Assembly (NCBI GenBank): GCA_021325455.1
Contig: JAJPHD010000011.1
Span: 1 to 59,111 of the forward strand
DNA length: 59,111 nt
From: Actinomycetota bacterium
GTDB taxonomy: Bacteria > Actinomycetota > Acidimicrobiia > Acidimicrobiales > JAJPHD01
Direction: 5' to 3'
Shown: positions 19,358 through 27,672 of the stretch, in pieces
Position numbering within the stretch: position 1 is the first letter of the stretch
Layout of the letters: the number at the start of each line of letters is the position of its first letter
The notes under the pieces: model-generated
Seen by the model: the letters and a program-made list of their open reading frames with translations, nothing else
The model's database searches: none
Told to the model about the DNA's origin: nothing
Made by a program: the position numbers and the translations under genes

Positions 19358-20146
19358 CTAGGCGAGCCGCCGCCTGTAGGCGAGGAGGCCAGCGCCGCCG
19401 AGGACGAGGGCACCGCCCGCCCCGAGCAGGCCACCGTCCTGCAGGCCAGCCGTCGATCCCCCACCGGTCTGGGGAGCCGCGCTCGGCATGGCGGTCATCT
19501 GGGAGACGACCAGCTTCCCGCACAGCGCCGGAGCGGTGGCGGCGAGCGGGAGGGAGGGCACGAGAGGGCTCTTCTCCTTGAGCGAGGCCGCAGGAGCGTT
19601 GGCGGGGTTCAGCCCGTGCACGACGATCACCGCGTTGTTGTCCTTGATGCTGTTGAGCGTCGCCTGATCCAAGGTGATCGTCCGGCTGTAGCTGAAGCTC
19701 GAGCCCGTGGGGGCGATCTTAACGTCGGTGCCGGCCGAGGGCGCTGTTGACCCGCTCACCGAAAGGGTCGTGAGGATCTTGCCGTAGGACGGCAGGCCCT
19801 CCACCGTGGAGATGACCCCATCGTGGTTGGTGTCGGCCGCGGCCGTGGGGCACACCCCCTGGGCGTCCCCGTGGATGTGCTGCACATGGGGGAAGGGCGC
19901 TCCGTCGAAGGTGGCCCCCAGCCCCTGGACGTTCTCGGTGATCTTGGCCTGGTTGCCCGTCAGCACCAGCGTCAGCGTGCCGCTCGCCGCTCCCGGGGGA
20001 GTGTTGAGGGGTACCGGCTGGAGGTTGGCCTGGTAAGTGGTGGACCCGCTTCCCTGGGCCAGGGCCATCCCGGGCGCACCGAGGGCCAGCCCCAGCGTGC
20101 CGAGGCCCACCATCGACGCGCCTATCACGTTTCGCTTGGTCTTCAT
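19358..20146 (-). CDS. Secreted CHRD-domain protein with C-terminal wall-sorting-like tail
   Basis: A 262-residue surface protein. The signal peptide spans about 1-30 (ending GMALA). A CHRD-like beta domain (about 36-190) includes the HVQHIHGDA motif. Inserted in it, DTNHDGVISTVE (105-116) fits a canonical EF-hand/dockerin calcium loop. The C-terminus has PQTGGG (225-230), a glycine-rich hydrophobic segment (about 237-256) and RRR, the layout of a sortase signal, although LPxTG is replaced by APQTG. AAGGAGG precedes the ATG. It lies upstream of the ECF sigma/anti-sigma pair and is its likely target. No sortase gene is in the window. Confidence 0.85.
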   Translation of the reverse strand: MKTKRNVIGASMVGLGTLGLALGAPGMALAQGSGSTTYQANLQPVPLNTPPGAASGTLTLVLTGNQAKITENVQGLGATFDGAPFPHVQHIHGDAQGVCPTAAADTNHDGVISTVEGLPSYGKILTTLSVSGSTAPSAGTDVKIAPTGSSFSYSRTITLDQATLNSIKDNNAVIVVHGLNPANAPAASLKEKSPLVPSLPLAATAPALCGKLVVSQMTAMPSAAPQTGGGSTAGLQDGGLLGAGGALVLGGAGLLAYRRRLA

Positions 20147-20373
20147 CTGATTGTGCTCCCTCCTTGGGCTCTGTGGGTGAGCCAGGGCCAGGAGCGAGCT
20201 CTCTGTGCCCTGCCATGCTCACCCTCACCTACGGAGCCGGTGGCCCTCCCGGATGACCCGGGTGCTCAGCCGGGGCAGGACCGGGAAAGGGTTGCGCCCT
20301 GGCATCCGTTACCTCCCCGGGCATCGAAGACCAAGCGCCCGGCACACCCCGCCAACATCTCCGAGGAGGCCCC

Positions 20374-21351
20374 GTGAGCGTCAACCGCCGGCACATTCAG
20401 CTGGCCCTGGGGGTCCTCTGGCTCCTCGACGGTGCCCTGCAGCTGCAGCCCTTCATGTTCGGAAGGGGCTTCGCCACCCAGGTCATCGCCCCGGCCGCCA
20501 TCGGCCAGGCGGCCTTCGTCGCCGCACCCCTCCACTGGGAGGCAGGGCTCATCGCATCCCATCACGTCATCGCTGACGCCGCCTTCGCCACCATCCAGCT
20601 GGCCATCGGGGCCGGGCTCCTTGCCCGGCCCTTGGTTCGGCTGGCTCTGGCCGGCTCCATCGCCTGGGGGACCGGGGTCTGGTTCCTGGGCGAGGGGCTG
20701 GGCGGGGTAACGGGAGCCCACACGAGCCTCCTCGCCGGCGCTCCGGGAGCCGCCCTTCTCTACGTTCTCCTCTCCGTGGCGGCCTGGCCCCGGGCCGAGC
20801 CTGCTGGCACCCCGGGCCGGCTGCTCCCCGCCCCTCTCCGGGGGGCGGGGGGGAGCGCCTGCCCACCCCGGCGCCTGATCGTGCCGGCTTGGGCGGTCCT
20901 GTGGGGAGGCGGTGCCGTCCTGCAGTCCCTGCCGGGCCAGGCCACCGCCGGGGGGCTGGCCCAGACCTTGGCTGGGGCGGCAGCGGGCGGCCCGGCGTGG
21001 TTGGCAAGCTGGGACCATGCCGCCGCTGGCTGGGTGACCGGCTCCGGGGCTGCCGCCGTGGCCGGGCTGGCCGTCCTCGAGGCACTCATTGGCCTTCTGG
21101 CGCTGCGCCGGGGATGGCTGCGGGTCCTGGCCGGGTGCACGGGCGCCAGCCTGGGCCTCGCCATGTGGGTGCTCGGTCAGGGGATGGGCCAGATCTATAC
21201 CGGGCAGGCCACTGACCCCAACGCCGGGCTCCTGTTCGCGATCATGGGAGTGGTGGTCGCTTCAACCGCCTTCGTCGGCCGGCGGTCCGAAGGGTTTGCC
21301 CCGGCACAGGACGCCCTGGCCGTGGAGCAGCGAAGCCGGCGAGCCGCCTAG
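20374..21351 (+). CDS. Polytopic membrane protein, unknown function
   Basis: A 325-residue protein with about eight hydrophobic segments in two halves separated by a Pro/Arg-rich cytoplasmic loop (around 140-170). GAGGAGG precedes the GTG start. Features are LGVLWLLDGALQLQPFMF at the N-terminus, HWEAGLIASHHVI with a His pair, and a second half starting WAVLWGGGAVLQSLPGQA that mirrors the first (WLLDGALQLQP versus WGGGAVLQSLP), suggesting internal duplication. It is divergent from the CHRD gene. No enzyme family is recognisable. Confidence 0.8.
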   Translation: MSVNRRHIQLALGVLWLLDGALQLQPFMFGRGFATQVIAPAAIGQAAFVAAPLHWEAGLIASHHVIADAAFATIQLAIGAGLLARPLVRLALAGSIAWGTGVWFLGEGLGGVTGAHTSLLAGAPGAALLYVLLSVAAWPRAEPAGTPGRLLPAPLRGAGGSACPPRRLIVPAWAVLWGGGAVLQSLPGQATAGGLAQTLAGAAAGGPAWLASWDHAAAGWVTGSGAAAVAGLAVLEALIGLLALRRGWLRVLAGCTGASLGLAMWVLGQGMGQIYTGQATDPNAGLLFAIMGVVVASTAFVGRRSEGFAPAQDALAVEQRSRRAA

Positions 21352-21435
21352 CGCCCAGGGCACAAATCACCCGGGGCGGTGCGGGCGGCCAGGCGCAGCC
21401 ACCCCGGGGGCCCCGGTCCGAGGAGAGCCCGGGCG

Positions 21436-21813
21436 CTACTGGCGGCTGGTCCGAGGGGGCCCGAGATAACCCCGGTTGCGCCGGCCTCCCAGCCGGCGCC
21501 GGCCCCAGTCACCCCAGCCCGCGTAGCAGGCCACCAGCACGGCAGCCACCCCGATCTCCACCAAGGTGGTGAGGATGGCGTTGATATGGATCTCATGGCC
21601 GATGAAGCGGCCCACGATGGCGCCGATGAGGCCGAGGCAGAAGGTGGCCACCAGCCCGATGGCCTGGCGCCCGGGGATCACCAGGCGCCCCAGGGCGCCG
21701 ATGACGAGGCCGACGACGATGGCGTTGATGATGGCCGATAGGGCCAGGCCCGCACCCAGGGGGAGGACGACGAAGAGGATGATGACGACGGCTATGAGGG
21801 CCAGGATCACCAT
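21436..21813 (-). CDS. GlsB/YeaQ/YmgE-like small membrane protein
   Basis: A 125-residue protein with three to four TM helices. The core IVVGLVIGALGRLVIPGRQAIGLVATFCLGLIGAIVGRFIG matches the transglycosylase-associated/YeaQ family, found in stress-response contexts, with an extra N-terminal hydrophobic helix. The C-terminus is basic (GRRRLGGRRNRG). It is convergent with the preceding membrane protein. Molecular function in the family is unknown. Confidence 0.8.
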   Translation of the reverse strand: MVILALIAVVIILFVVLPLGAGLALSAIINAIVVGLVIGALGRLVIPGRQAIGLVATFCLGLIGAIVGRFIGHEIHINAILTTLVEIGVAAVLVACYAGWGDWGRRRLGGRRNRGYLGPPRTSRQ

Positions 21814-21886
21814 CCCAGCCTACCGAGGTGCACCGGCAGTTGCGCCGGCAGGGGGCGCAAGCGGGTGCGGGGAGCCCGGCACCCTC

Positions 21887-24838
21887 TCAACGACCGCTCC
21901 CGGCCATGGCCGGGTGCTGACCGCTGGCCGGGCTCACCTGCTCACCGGCCTGCCGCCGGCGCTCCTCGGCCAGCGAGAGGTCCCCGCGCCGCTCGGCCAC
22001 CCGCGCCAGAGCCAACAGGGTCCACCGGCTGAGCAGGCGCTCGCCCAGATCCTGGGAGACCCGCAGGGCAGACTGGAGGGCGGCCTCGGCCTCGTCCAGG
22101 CGGCCAAGCTCCTCCAACGCCACGCCTCTGGTGCGCAAGGCGTCGGCGTACTCCCAGCGTGAGCCCAGGTCCTTGAACACCGCTATGGCCCGGTCGAAGT
22201 AGGAGAGAGCCTCCTCGGCGCGGTGGTTGTCGGCCAGGGACCGACCCAGCTGGACGGTGGCCACAGCCGTGCTGAACCGGTCACCCAGATCGGTCGCCAG
22301 GTCCATGGCCTGGCGGGCCCACTGCCCGGCCCGGTCGAAGTCGCCGTGGTCCGAGGCCGAGACCGACATGGAGGTAAGAGCCCGGATCTGAGCCCATCGG
22401 TCCTCAGAGCCCCGAGCCATCTCCAAGGCCCTGGTCCATATCTCCTCGGCCCGGTCGAAGTCGTTGCGCGCCCAGGGCACCCATCCGGCGAACAGCAGCG
22501 TCCGGGTGATCGACCGCTGGTCTCCCGTGCGCTCGGCGGCGGCCAGGGCCCGGTCCAGGGTCTCCTGGGCTTCGTCGAGGCGTCCCTCGGCATTGACGAG
22601 AATGTCGCCAAGGAACCGCAGGGCCGCCGAGAGGGACCAGTCGTCGTGCACCCGCTCAGCCAGCTCGACCGCCTGGTTGAGCGCCGAGCGGGCCTCCTCG
22701 TACTCGCCCAGCCAGTACCAGGCCTCCCCCTGACCGGCGAGCACCCGCGCCTCTCGGGCACCCCAAGTCTCGGGGGGCCCGGACAGAGCCAGGGACCTCT
22801 GGTAGAGCTTGACGGCAGCCCGGCTCTCCATGCGCCGCCGGGCCAGGTCGCCGGCCTCCGCCAGGGCCTCGGCGGCACGCTCGGCGAGGCTGCGGTCGTT
22901 GGGGTCCAGGTCGAGGGAGGCCCAGGCCGCCCGTTCCAGGTGGGTGGCCACCCAGGAGGACCGGCGCCCGGCGGCGAGCAGGCCGTCAGCCACCTGAAGG
23001 TGCAGCCGCAGCCGCTCTCTCTTGGTGAGGCCCGCATAGGCCACATCGCGCACTGTCTGGTGCCGAAACCTCCACTGGCCGCGCTCGTCTCGGACGAGGA
23101 TCTCTGCCTCCTCGAGGGCCCGCAGGTCATCCTCGGACGCAGCCGGGGCCACCAAGGCCAGCTCGTTCATGTCGAAGGAAGTCACGAAGACCGAGGTCCG
23201 GCGGACCAGCTCCCGCAGGCCTGCAGGCAAGCTGTCCAGACGGGCTGCCACCACGGCCTGGACCGTAGGTGGAAGCTCCTCCTGCCCCGTGAGGGTCACC
23301 GCCTCCTCCCCTCGGAGGAGCATGCCCGTGATCTCGACGATGAAGAAGGGGTTACCCCCGGCCCGGACCGCGACCCGGGCCGCGGTCTCGTTGTCCAATC
23401 GCCCTCCGCCCGCCTGGCGGGCCAGGTCCATGCTCTCCTCGGCGTCGAGCGCCTCGAGGCGGATAGTGGTGTGGCTCTCCGCGCCTCCCCCCCACGCCGG
23501 CCTCGACTCCTGGAACTCGGGCCGGCCGGTAGCCACCACCAGGACCGGCCGAGGGCCGAGAGGGGTCCGAGCCGCCAGGCGCTCTATCAGGTCCAGCAAG
23601 GCCGGCTCGGCCTGCTCGACGCCATCGAAGGCCACCACTGCAGGGGCCCGGCGGGACAGGCTCTTCACCAGGTCGAGGAAGCCCGTCTGTACCTCCTGGA
23701 CGAACACGGACTCGTCATATCCCCCTTGCGTCCGCTCGGGCCCGCCACCGGTCTCAGCTCCCCGGTCGGCCCGCCGGGTGCCATCGGGGCCGGGAGGCGC
23801 CCCCGGCTCTCTGCCCAGGGAGAAGGCCAGCCGGGCCGCCGTCGCCTCGGCCTCGGTGGGGTCGCAGCATCCCTCCAGCACCGCCTCCAGGGCCCGGCGT
23901 ATCTGCTCCGCAGGGGCACCCTGTCCTACCCCTGCCAGCGCCTTCACCATCTCGTTCAGGGAAGAGAAGCTGCTGCCCCAGTCCGGGGGCAGGATCCGGC
24001 CCACCATGGCAGTGGAGGGCTCCTCGAGCCCAGCCACCAGCTCCTCAACCAGGCGGGACTTGCCGATGCCGGGCTCGCCCACGATGGTGAAGAGGTGTGG
24101 CCGGCGGGTCGTCCTCACCCTGGCCAGGGTGGTCCGCAGCAGGTCCATCTCGGCTCGCCGGCCCACCAGCGGGATGGTGCGGCGCACGGAGCGGGCACTC
24201 AGTGACTCCACGGGGTAGGCGACAAGGTCCTCGTCGAACCCGTGGGCGGCCACCTTGCGCTCCTCCCCCACCGAGATGGACCGCAGGGTCAGCTGGTAGG
24301 TGGTGGCCCCGATGAGCACCTCCCCGGGCCGGGCGGCGGCCTGGAGACGGGCAGCCGCGTTGACGGCCGGCCCGGTGACGAGGAGCTGGCCCCCCGGGCC
24401 CGTCCCCGAGGCGACTATGCCCGACTCGATCCCCACCCTGACCTCGAGAAGCTCCCCGTCCAGGTCCAGCTCGCGGGCCAGCCGGCTCGTGCGAGCCTGG
24501 ATGACGAGGCCGGCCCGCACCGCCCGGAGGGCATCGTCCTCGTGGGCCCTCGGGAGGCCGAACACAGCCATGACGGCGTCGCCGATGAACTTCTCGGGCT
24601 GCCCCCGGAGGGCCAGCAGCTCCCTGCTGGCGGACTCGTAGAAGGCTGCCTGGAGGTCCCGCATGCGCTCGGGGTCGAGGCGGCTGGCGAGGTGGGTGAA
24701 GTCGACCAGGTCAGCGAAGAGGACCGTGACCATCTTGCGCTCCTGGGTCTGCACCGACCCGGCGTCCCGGGGCGCGCCGCAACGACGACAGAACCGGTCC
24801 CCCGGCTGGAGGTCGCTCCCACAAGCGGCACAGGTCAC
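21887..24838 (-). CDS. Class III nucleotidyl cyclase-AAA ATPase-TPR regulatory protein
   Basis: A 983-residue multidomain protein. Residues 3-20 form a zinc ribbon (Cys3, 6, 17, 20). Residues about 36-185 are a class III cyclase domain with metal Asp43 (FADLVDF) and Asp87 (KFIGDAVM). Lys83 and Thr155 lie at the base-selecting positions, and Asn160/Arg164 (GPAVNAAARLQ) match the transition-state pair, so it may make cAMP. From about 222 an AAA/STAND ATPase follows with Walker A GEPGIGKS (254-261). The C-terminal half (about 600-960) is TPR-like helical repeats. The layout resembles large signal-integrating cyclases common in mycobacteria and soil actinobacteria. The signal is unknown; no C-terminal LuxR HTH is seen. 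Confidence 0.9.
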   Translation of the reverse strand: MTCAACGSDLQPGDRFCRRCGAPRDAGSVQTQERKMVTVLFADLVDFTHLASRLDPERMRDLQAAFYESASRELLALRGQPEKFIGDAVMAVFGLPRAHEDDALRAVRAGLVIQARTSRLARELDLDGELLEVRVGIESGIVASGTGPGGQLLVTGPAVNAAARLQAAARPGEVLIGATTYQLTLRSISVGEERKVAAHGFDEDLVAYPVESLSARSVRRTIPLVGRRAEMDLLRTTLARVRTTRRPHLFTIVGEPGIGKSRLVEELVAGLEEPSTAMVGRILPPDWGSSFSSLNEMVKALAGVGQGAPAEQIRRALEAVLEGCCDPTEAEATAARLAFSLGREPGAPPGPDGTRRADRGAETGGGPERTQGGYDESVFVQEVQTGFLDLVKSLSRRAPAVVAFDGVEQAEPALLDLIERLAARTPLGPRPVLVVATGRPEFQESRPAWGGGAESHTTIRLEALDAEESMDLARQAGGGRLDNETAARVAVRAGGNPFFIVEITGMLLRGEEAVTLTGQEELPPTVQAVVAARLDSLPAGLRELVRRTSVFVTSFDMNELALVAPAASEDDLRALEEAEILVRDERGQWRFRHQTVRDVAYAGLTKRERLRLHLQVADGLLAAGRRSSWVATHLERAAWASLDLDPNDRSLAERAAEALAEAGDLARRRMESRAAVKLYQRSLALSGPPETWGAREARVLAGQGEAWYWLGEYEEARSALNQAVELAERVHDDWSLSAALRFLGDILVNAEGRLDEAQETLDRALAAAERTGDQRSITRTLLFAGWVPWARNDFDRAEEIWTRALEMARGSEDRWAQIRALTSMSVSASDHGDFDRAGQWARQAMDLATDLGDRFSTAVATVQLGRSLADNHRAEEALSYFDRAIAVFKDLGSRWEYADALRTRGVALEELGRLDEAEAALQSALRVSQDLGERLLSRWTLLALARVAERRGDLSLAEERRRQAGEQVSPASGQHPAMAGSGR

Positions 24839-24904
24839 GGGGCAAGGATACGAGCGGGCCGCGACGGCGAAAGCGATTTAGGGCTTGCCGTCCGGGACCC
24901 GGAC

Positions 24905-25243
24905 CTAGGACCCGGTGTCTCCCACCACCCGGAAGAGGGACTCCACCCTCACGACTCGCCCTCCGGGTATGGGTGCGGCCCGCTCGATGGGCGTGTAGGT
25001 CATGCAGTAGCCATGGGGGAGCACCGCCAGGTGGGCCCCGGGCTGGCGCCGAGCCTCCAGCCCCCTCAGGGGCTGGACCTCGACCCCTGCTCCCTCCACC
25101 GGGTCCGCGACCAGGCGGCCCAGTGCCCCTAGGACATCCTGGCGCACCTCAGGGGCCATGCGGGCCAACCCGTCCTGGAGCAGCCCGGCCGGGTCGGCTA
25201 TCCGCCAGGCCGAGCTCGACTGGACGCCGTAAGCCTCTACCAC
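24905..25243 (-). CDS. RelE-like small protein, possible toxin
   Basis: A 112-residue protein starting at GTG, 2 nt after the stop of the gene before it. After a helix (MAPEVRQDVLGALGRLVADPV) it has a beta-rich run, VQPLRGLEARRQPGAHLAVLPHGYCMTYTP, then GRVVRVESLFRVV. This helix-then-strands pattern, with charged residues between the strands, recalls the RelE/ParE fold. The similarity is by eye only and catalytic residues cannot be assigned with confidence. With the preceding gene it forms a compact two-gene unit. Confidence 0.55.
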   Translation of the reverse strand: MVEAYGVQSSSAWRIADPAGLLQDGLARMAPEVRQDVLGALGRLVADPVEGAGVEVQPLRGLEARRQPGAHLAVLPHGYCMTYTPIERAAPIPGGRVVRVESLFRVVGDTGS

Positions 25244-25245
25244 AC

Positions 25246-25611
25246 CTACAGCTCCACGGCAGGGAGCAGCTCAGGCCGGTGCCTCCGCTCCTCCCCCCGG
25301 CGGCTTGCGGCGGCCAGCTCATCCACCCGCATGGATCTGGTCCGGCCGTGGCTCCACCGCTCCCGCGCCTCTCGGATCTGGTCTTGCACCGCGGAGTGGG
25401 AGGCCACGGCCAAGCTGAGGCGCCAGCTGTTGAGGTAGGTGACCAACCCCTCGAGGCCATCGGCGAGGGCCTCCCGGTCGTGGTGCCAGTGTCCGTCGAG
25501 CAGGCGTTGCAGGGGAAGCGAGAGGCCCGTGGCGAACTCCTCCACCGAATCAGGATCCAGCTCCCGGAGCAACCGGGCTATGGCCCGGGGCGCCACCACC
25601 GCCTCCATCAC
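25246..25611 (-). CDS. Small helical protein, first gene of possible toxin-antitoxin pair
   Basis: A 121-residue, mainly helical protein with GTG (25611) or ATG (25608) as start behind GGAG. It has an N-terminal [29 protein letters not shown] segment, a middle [27 protein letters not shown] and a charged C-terminal part ([24 protein letters not shown]). No DNA-binding motif is certain. The 2-nt spacing to the RelE-like gene and similar size suggest an antitoxin/toxin arrangement. It is divergent from rtcB with about 105 bp between. Confidence 0.5.
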   Translation of the reverse strand: MMEAVVAPRAIARLLRELDPDSVEEFATGLSLPLQRLLDGHWHHDREALADGLEGLVTYLNSWRLSLAVASHSAVQDQIREARERWSHGRTRSMRVDELAAASRRGEERRHRPELLPAVEL

Positions 25612-25718
25612 TCCATCTTACGTCAAAGAGTGCCCTTCGTGCTACTGAGGGACAGCAGAAGGACGTCACCAAAGGCTACTTCTTCGCAGTCCGGCGGCGG
25701 CGCGATAGGACTGGGCCC

Positions 25719-27134
25719 ATGGAACTCGACCTCGTGGAGGAGGGCCCTTACCGGTTCCGGATCGAGCGCCGGGGGGACATGGCCGTGCCCGGGGTGGTCT
25801 TTGCCAGCAGGCGCATCCTGCCCGACCTGGTCGGGGACCAGGCCCTGACCCAGGTGGCCAACGTCGCCTGCCTGCCCGGGGTGGTCGAGGCGTCCTTCGC
25901 CATGCCCGACCTCCACTGGGGCTACGGGTTCCCCATCGGCGGGGTGGCCGCCACCGACCCCGAGCGGGGAGGCGTGGTCTCGCCAGGGGGAGTGGGCTTC
26001 GACATCTCCTGCGGCGTGAGGCTGCTGGTGTCCTCCCACCCCGCCGAGGAGATCGCTCCCCGGCTCCCTGCCCTGATGGACGCCCTGGACAGGGGAGTTC
26101 CAAGGGGGCTCGGGGGGTCTGGGGTATGGCGGCTCAAGGGACCGGCCGAGCTCGAGGACCTCCTCCTGGGGGGCTCGCGCTATGCCGTTGAGGCCGGCCA
26201 TGGAGAGGCCAGGGACCTCGAGCGCTGTGAGGACCGCGGGGTCATGGAGGGAGCTCACCTGGCCGGCATCAGCCGGAGGGCCATGGACCGGGGGCTGCAC
26301 CAGATAGGGAGCCTCGGCTCAGGTAACCATTTTCTTGAAGTTGAGGTCGTCGACGAGGTGCACGACGAGAAACTGGCGGCCGCCTTCGGACTCGGCCAGG
26401 GCCGGGTGTGCGTCCTCATCCACAGCGGCTCCCGGGGCCTCGGCCACCAGGTGTGCTCCGATCACGTGCGACGGTTCGAGGAGGTCATGGCCCGGTACGG
26501 GATCTCGGTCCCCGACAGGCAACTGGCCTGCGTGCCCCTCGAGTCCGCCGAGGGCCGGGCCTATCTGGGGGCCATGGCTGCCGCTGCCAACTACGGCCGG
26601 GCCAACCGACAGCTCCTCGGTGAGGCGGCTCGCCGGGCCTTCGACCAAGTGGTGGGGGATGGGGACCTCCACCTCATCTACGACGTCTCCCACAACCTGG
26701 CCAAGATCGAGGAGCATGGAGGCCGCCGCCTCTGTGTCCACCGCAAGGGAGCCACCCGGGCCCTACCCCCCGGCCACCCCGAGCTCCCTCCAGACCTGGC
26801 CGGTGCCGGCCAGCCGGTCCTGGTGCCGGGATCCATGGGCACGGCTTCGTGGGTGCTGGCCGGAGCCCCGGGAGGACCGGCCTTCGCCTCCGCCTGCCAC
26901 GGTGCGGGCCGGCGGCTCTCGCGCCACCAGGCCTTGCGCCAGACCTCCGGGCCCAAGCTGCGCCGCCAACTGGAGGCAAGGGGCATTGCCGTGCGGGGAG
27001 CATCGGAGCGCGGCCTCGCTGAAGAGGCCCCTGAGGCCTACAAGGACGTGGACGCCGTGGTGGAGGCCTGCGCCGGCGCCGGCCTGGCCCGCCTGGTAGC
27101 CCGTCTGCGTCCTCTAGGTGTAGTCAAGGGTTAG
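25719..27134 (+). CDS. rtcB: RNA-splicing ligase RtcB
   Basis: A 471-residue Mn/GTP-dependent ligase joining 2',3'-cyclic phosphate or 3'-phosphate to 5'-OH RNA ends. Metal ligands are visible: Asp95 and Cys98 (GFDISCGVR), His204 (GSGNHFLE), His235 (LIHSGSRG) and His325 (DVSHN). The guanylylated His is His394 ([11 protein letters not shown]). [17 protein letters not shown] is a further hallmark. In bacteria RtcB repairs RNA cut by stress endonucleases. Its activator archease is encoded convergently 19 bp away, and a RelE-like pair lies divergently upstream. Confidence 0.96.
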   Translation: MELDLVEEGPYRFRIERRGDMAVPGVVFASRRILPDLVGDQALTQVANVACLPGVVEASFAMPDLHWGYGFPIGGVAATDPERGGVVSPGGVGFDISCGVRLLVSSHPAEEIAPRLPALMDALDRGVPRGLGGSGVWRLKGPAELEDLLLGGSRYAVEAGHGEARDLERCEDRGVMEGAHLAGISRRAMDRGLHQIGSLGSGNHFLEVEVVDEVHDEKLAAAFGLGQGRVCVLIHSGSRGLGHQVCSDHVRRFEEVMARYGISVPDRQLACVPLESAEGRAYLGAMAAAANYGRANRQLLGEAARRAFDQVVGDGDLHLIYDVSHNLAKIEEHGGRRLCVHRKGATRALPPGHPELPPDLAGAGQPVLVPGSMGTASWVLAGAPGGPAFASACHGAGRRLSRHQALRQTSGPKLRRQLEARGIAVRGASERGLAEEAPEAYKDVDAVVEACAGAGLARLVARLRPLGVVKG

Positions 27135-27153
27135 CTCCTCCACCATGCCTGGG

Positions 27154-27672
27154 TCACACGTCCAAGGTGACCCTGGCCACCCAACGGCCATCCTGTTGGC
27201 GCACCGACAGCTGGTGCCACGCCACAGCCTTGGGGACAGCCCCGATCAGCTCCACTTCGCTCACGGGCACCGTCTCCAGCCGGACCTGGAGCCCGCCGCC
27301 AGCCATTTCCTCCACCTGGGCCCCGAGAGCGACCTGCCCGCTCACCTCGACCCGGTAGATCACCTCCTCCAGCAGGTTCACCAGCTGCTCCTCGAGGGGC
27401 GCCGGGTCCAGGTGGACGGGCTCCCCGGCCGGTCCCGGCCCTGGTCCGCTAGCGGGCCGGCGCTCCACGAACACCCCGGCCAAGGCCCGGACGCACTCCT
27501 CCAGGCAGGCCGGCACCGTCGGCCCCCAGGCCTCGAACGCCACGTCGGCCGTATGGGGGACGAAGCAGTGCCCGCACGGGGCTGGGGCGGCGGGCCCGGA
27601 TGGGGTGCCGCCAGCCCCCTGAGGGGTGCTCGGCGGGCGCCGGCTCTCGGGGCAGGGCCCCTGCCCCCTCAC
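27154..27672 (-). CDS. Archease (RtcB cofactor)
   Basis: About 172 residues. The recognisable body begins at HTADVAFEAWGPTVPACLEECVRAL, with the metal Asp in HTADV, and ends SEVELIGAVPKAVAWHQLSV...VTLDV, the archease signature. Archease speeds RtcB guanylylation and turnover. The GTG at 27672 overlaps the acyl-CoA dehydrogenase stop as GTGA, so it is translationally coupled to that unrelated gene, while rtcB converges from the other side. The first about 38 residues are Pro/Gly-rich and atypical; a shorter start is possible but no ATG exists there. Confidence 0.9.
   Translation of the reverse strand: MRGQGPCPESRRPPSTPQGAGGTPSGPAAPAPCGHCFVPHTADVAFEAWGPTVPACLEECVRALAGVFVERRPASGPGPGPAGEPVHLDPAPLEEQLVNLLEEVIYRVEVSGQVALGAQVEEMAGGGLQVRLETVPVSEVELIGAVPKAVAWHQLSVRQQDGRWVARVTLDV

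Noticed and set aside
22223-24205. Long 660-codon plus-strand frame opposite the cyclase gene
   Set aside because: It is antisense to a clear multidomain protein, and its product is His/Gly/Pro-rich without domains, a common artefact in high-GC DNA.
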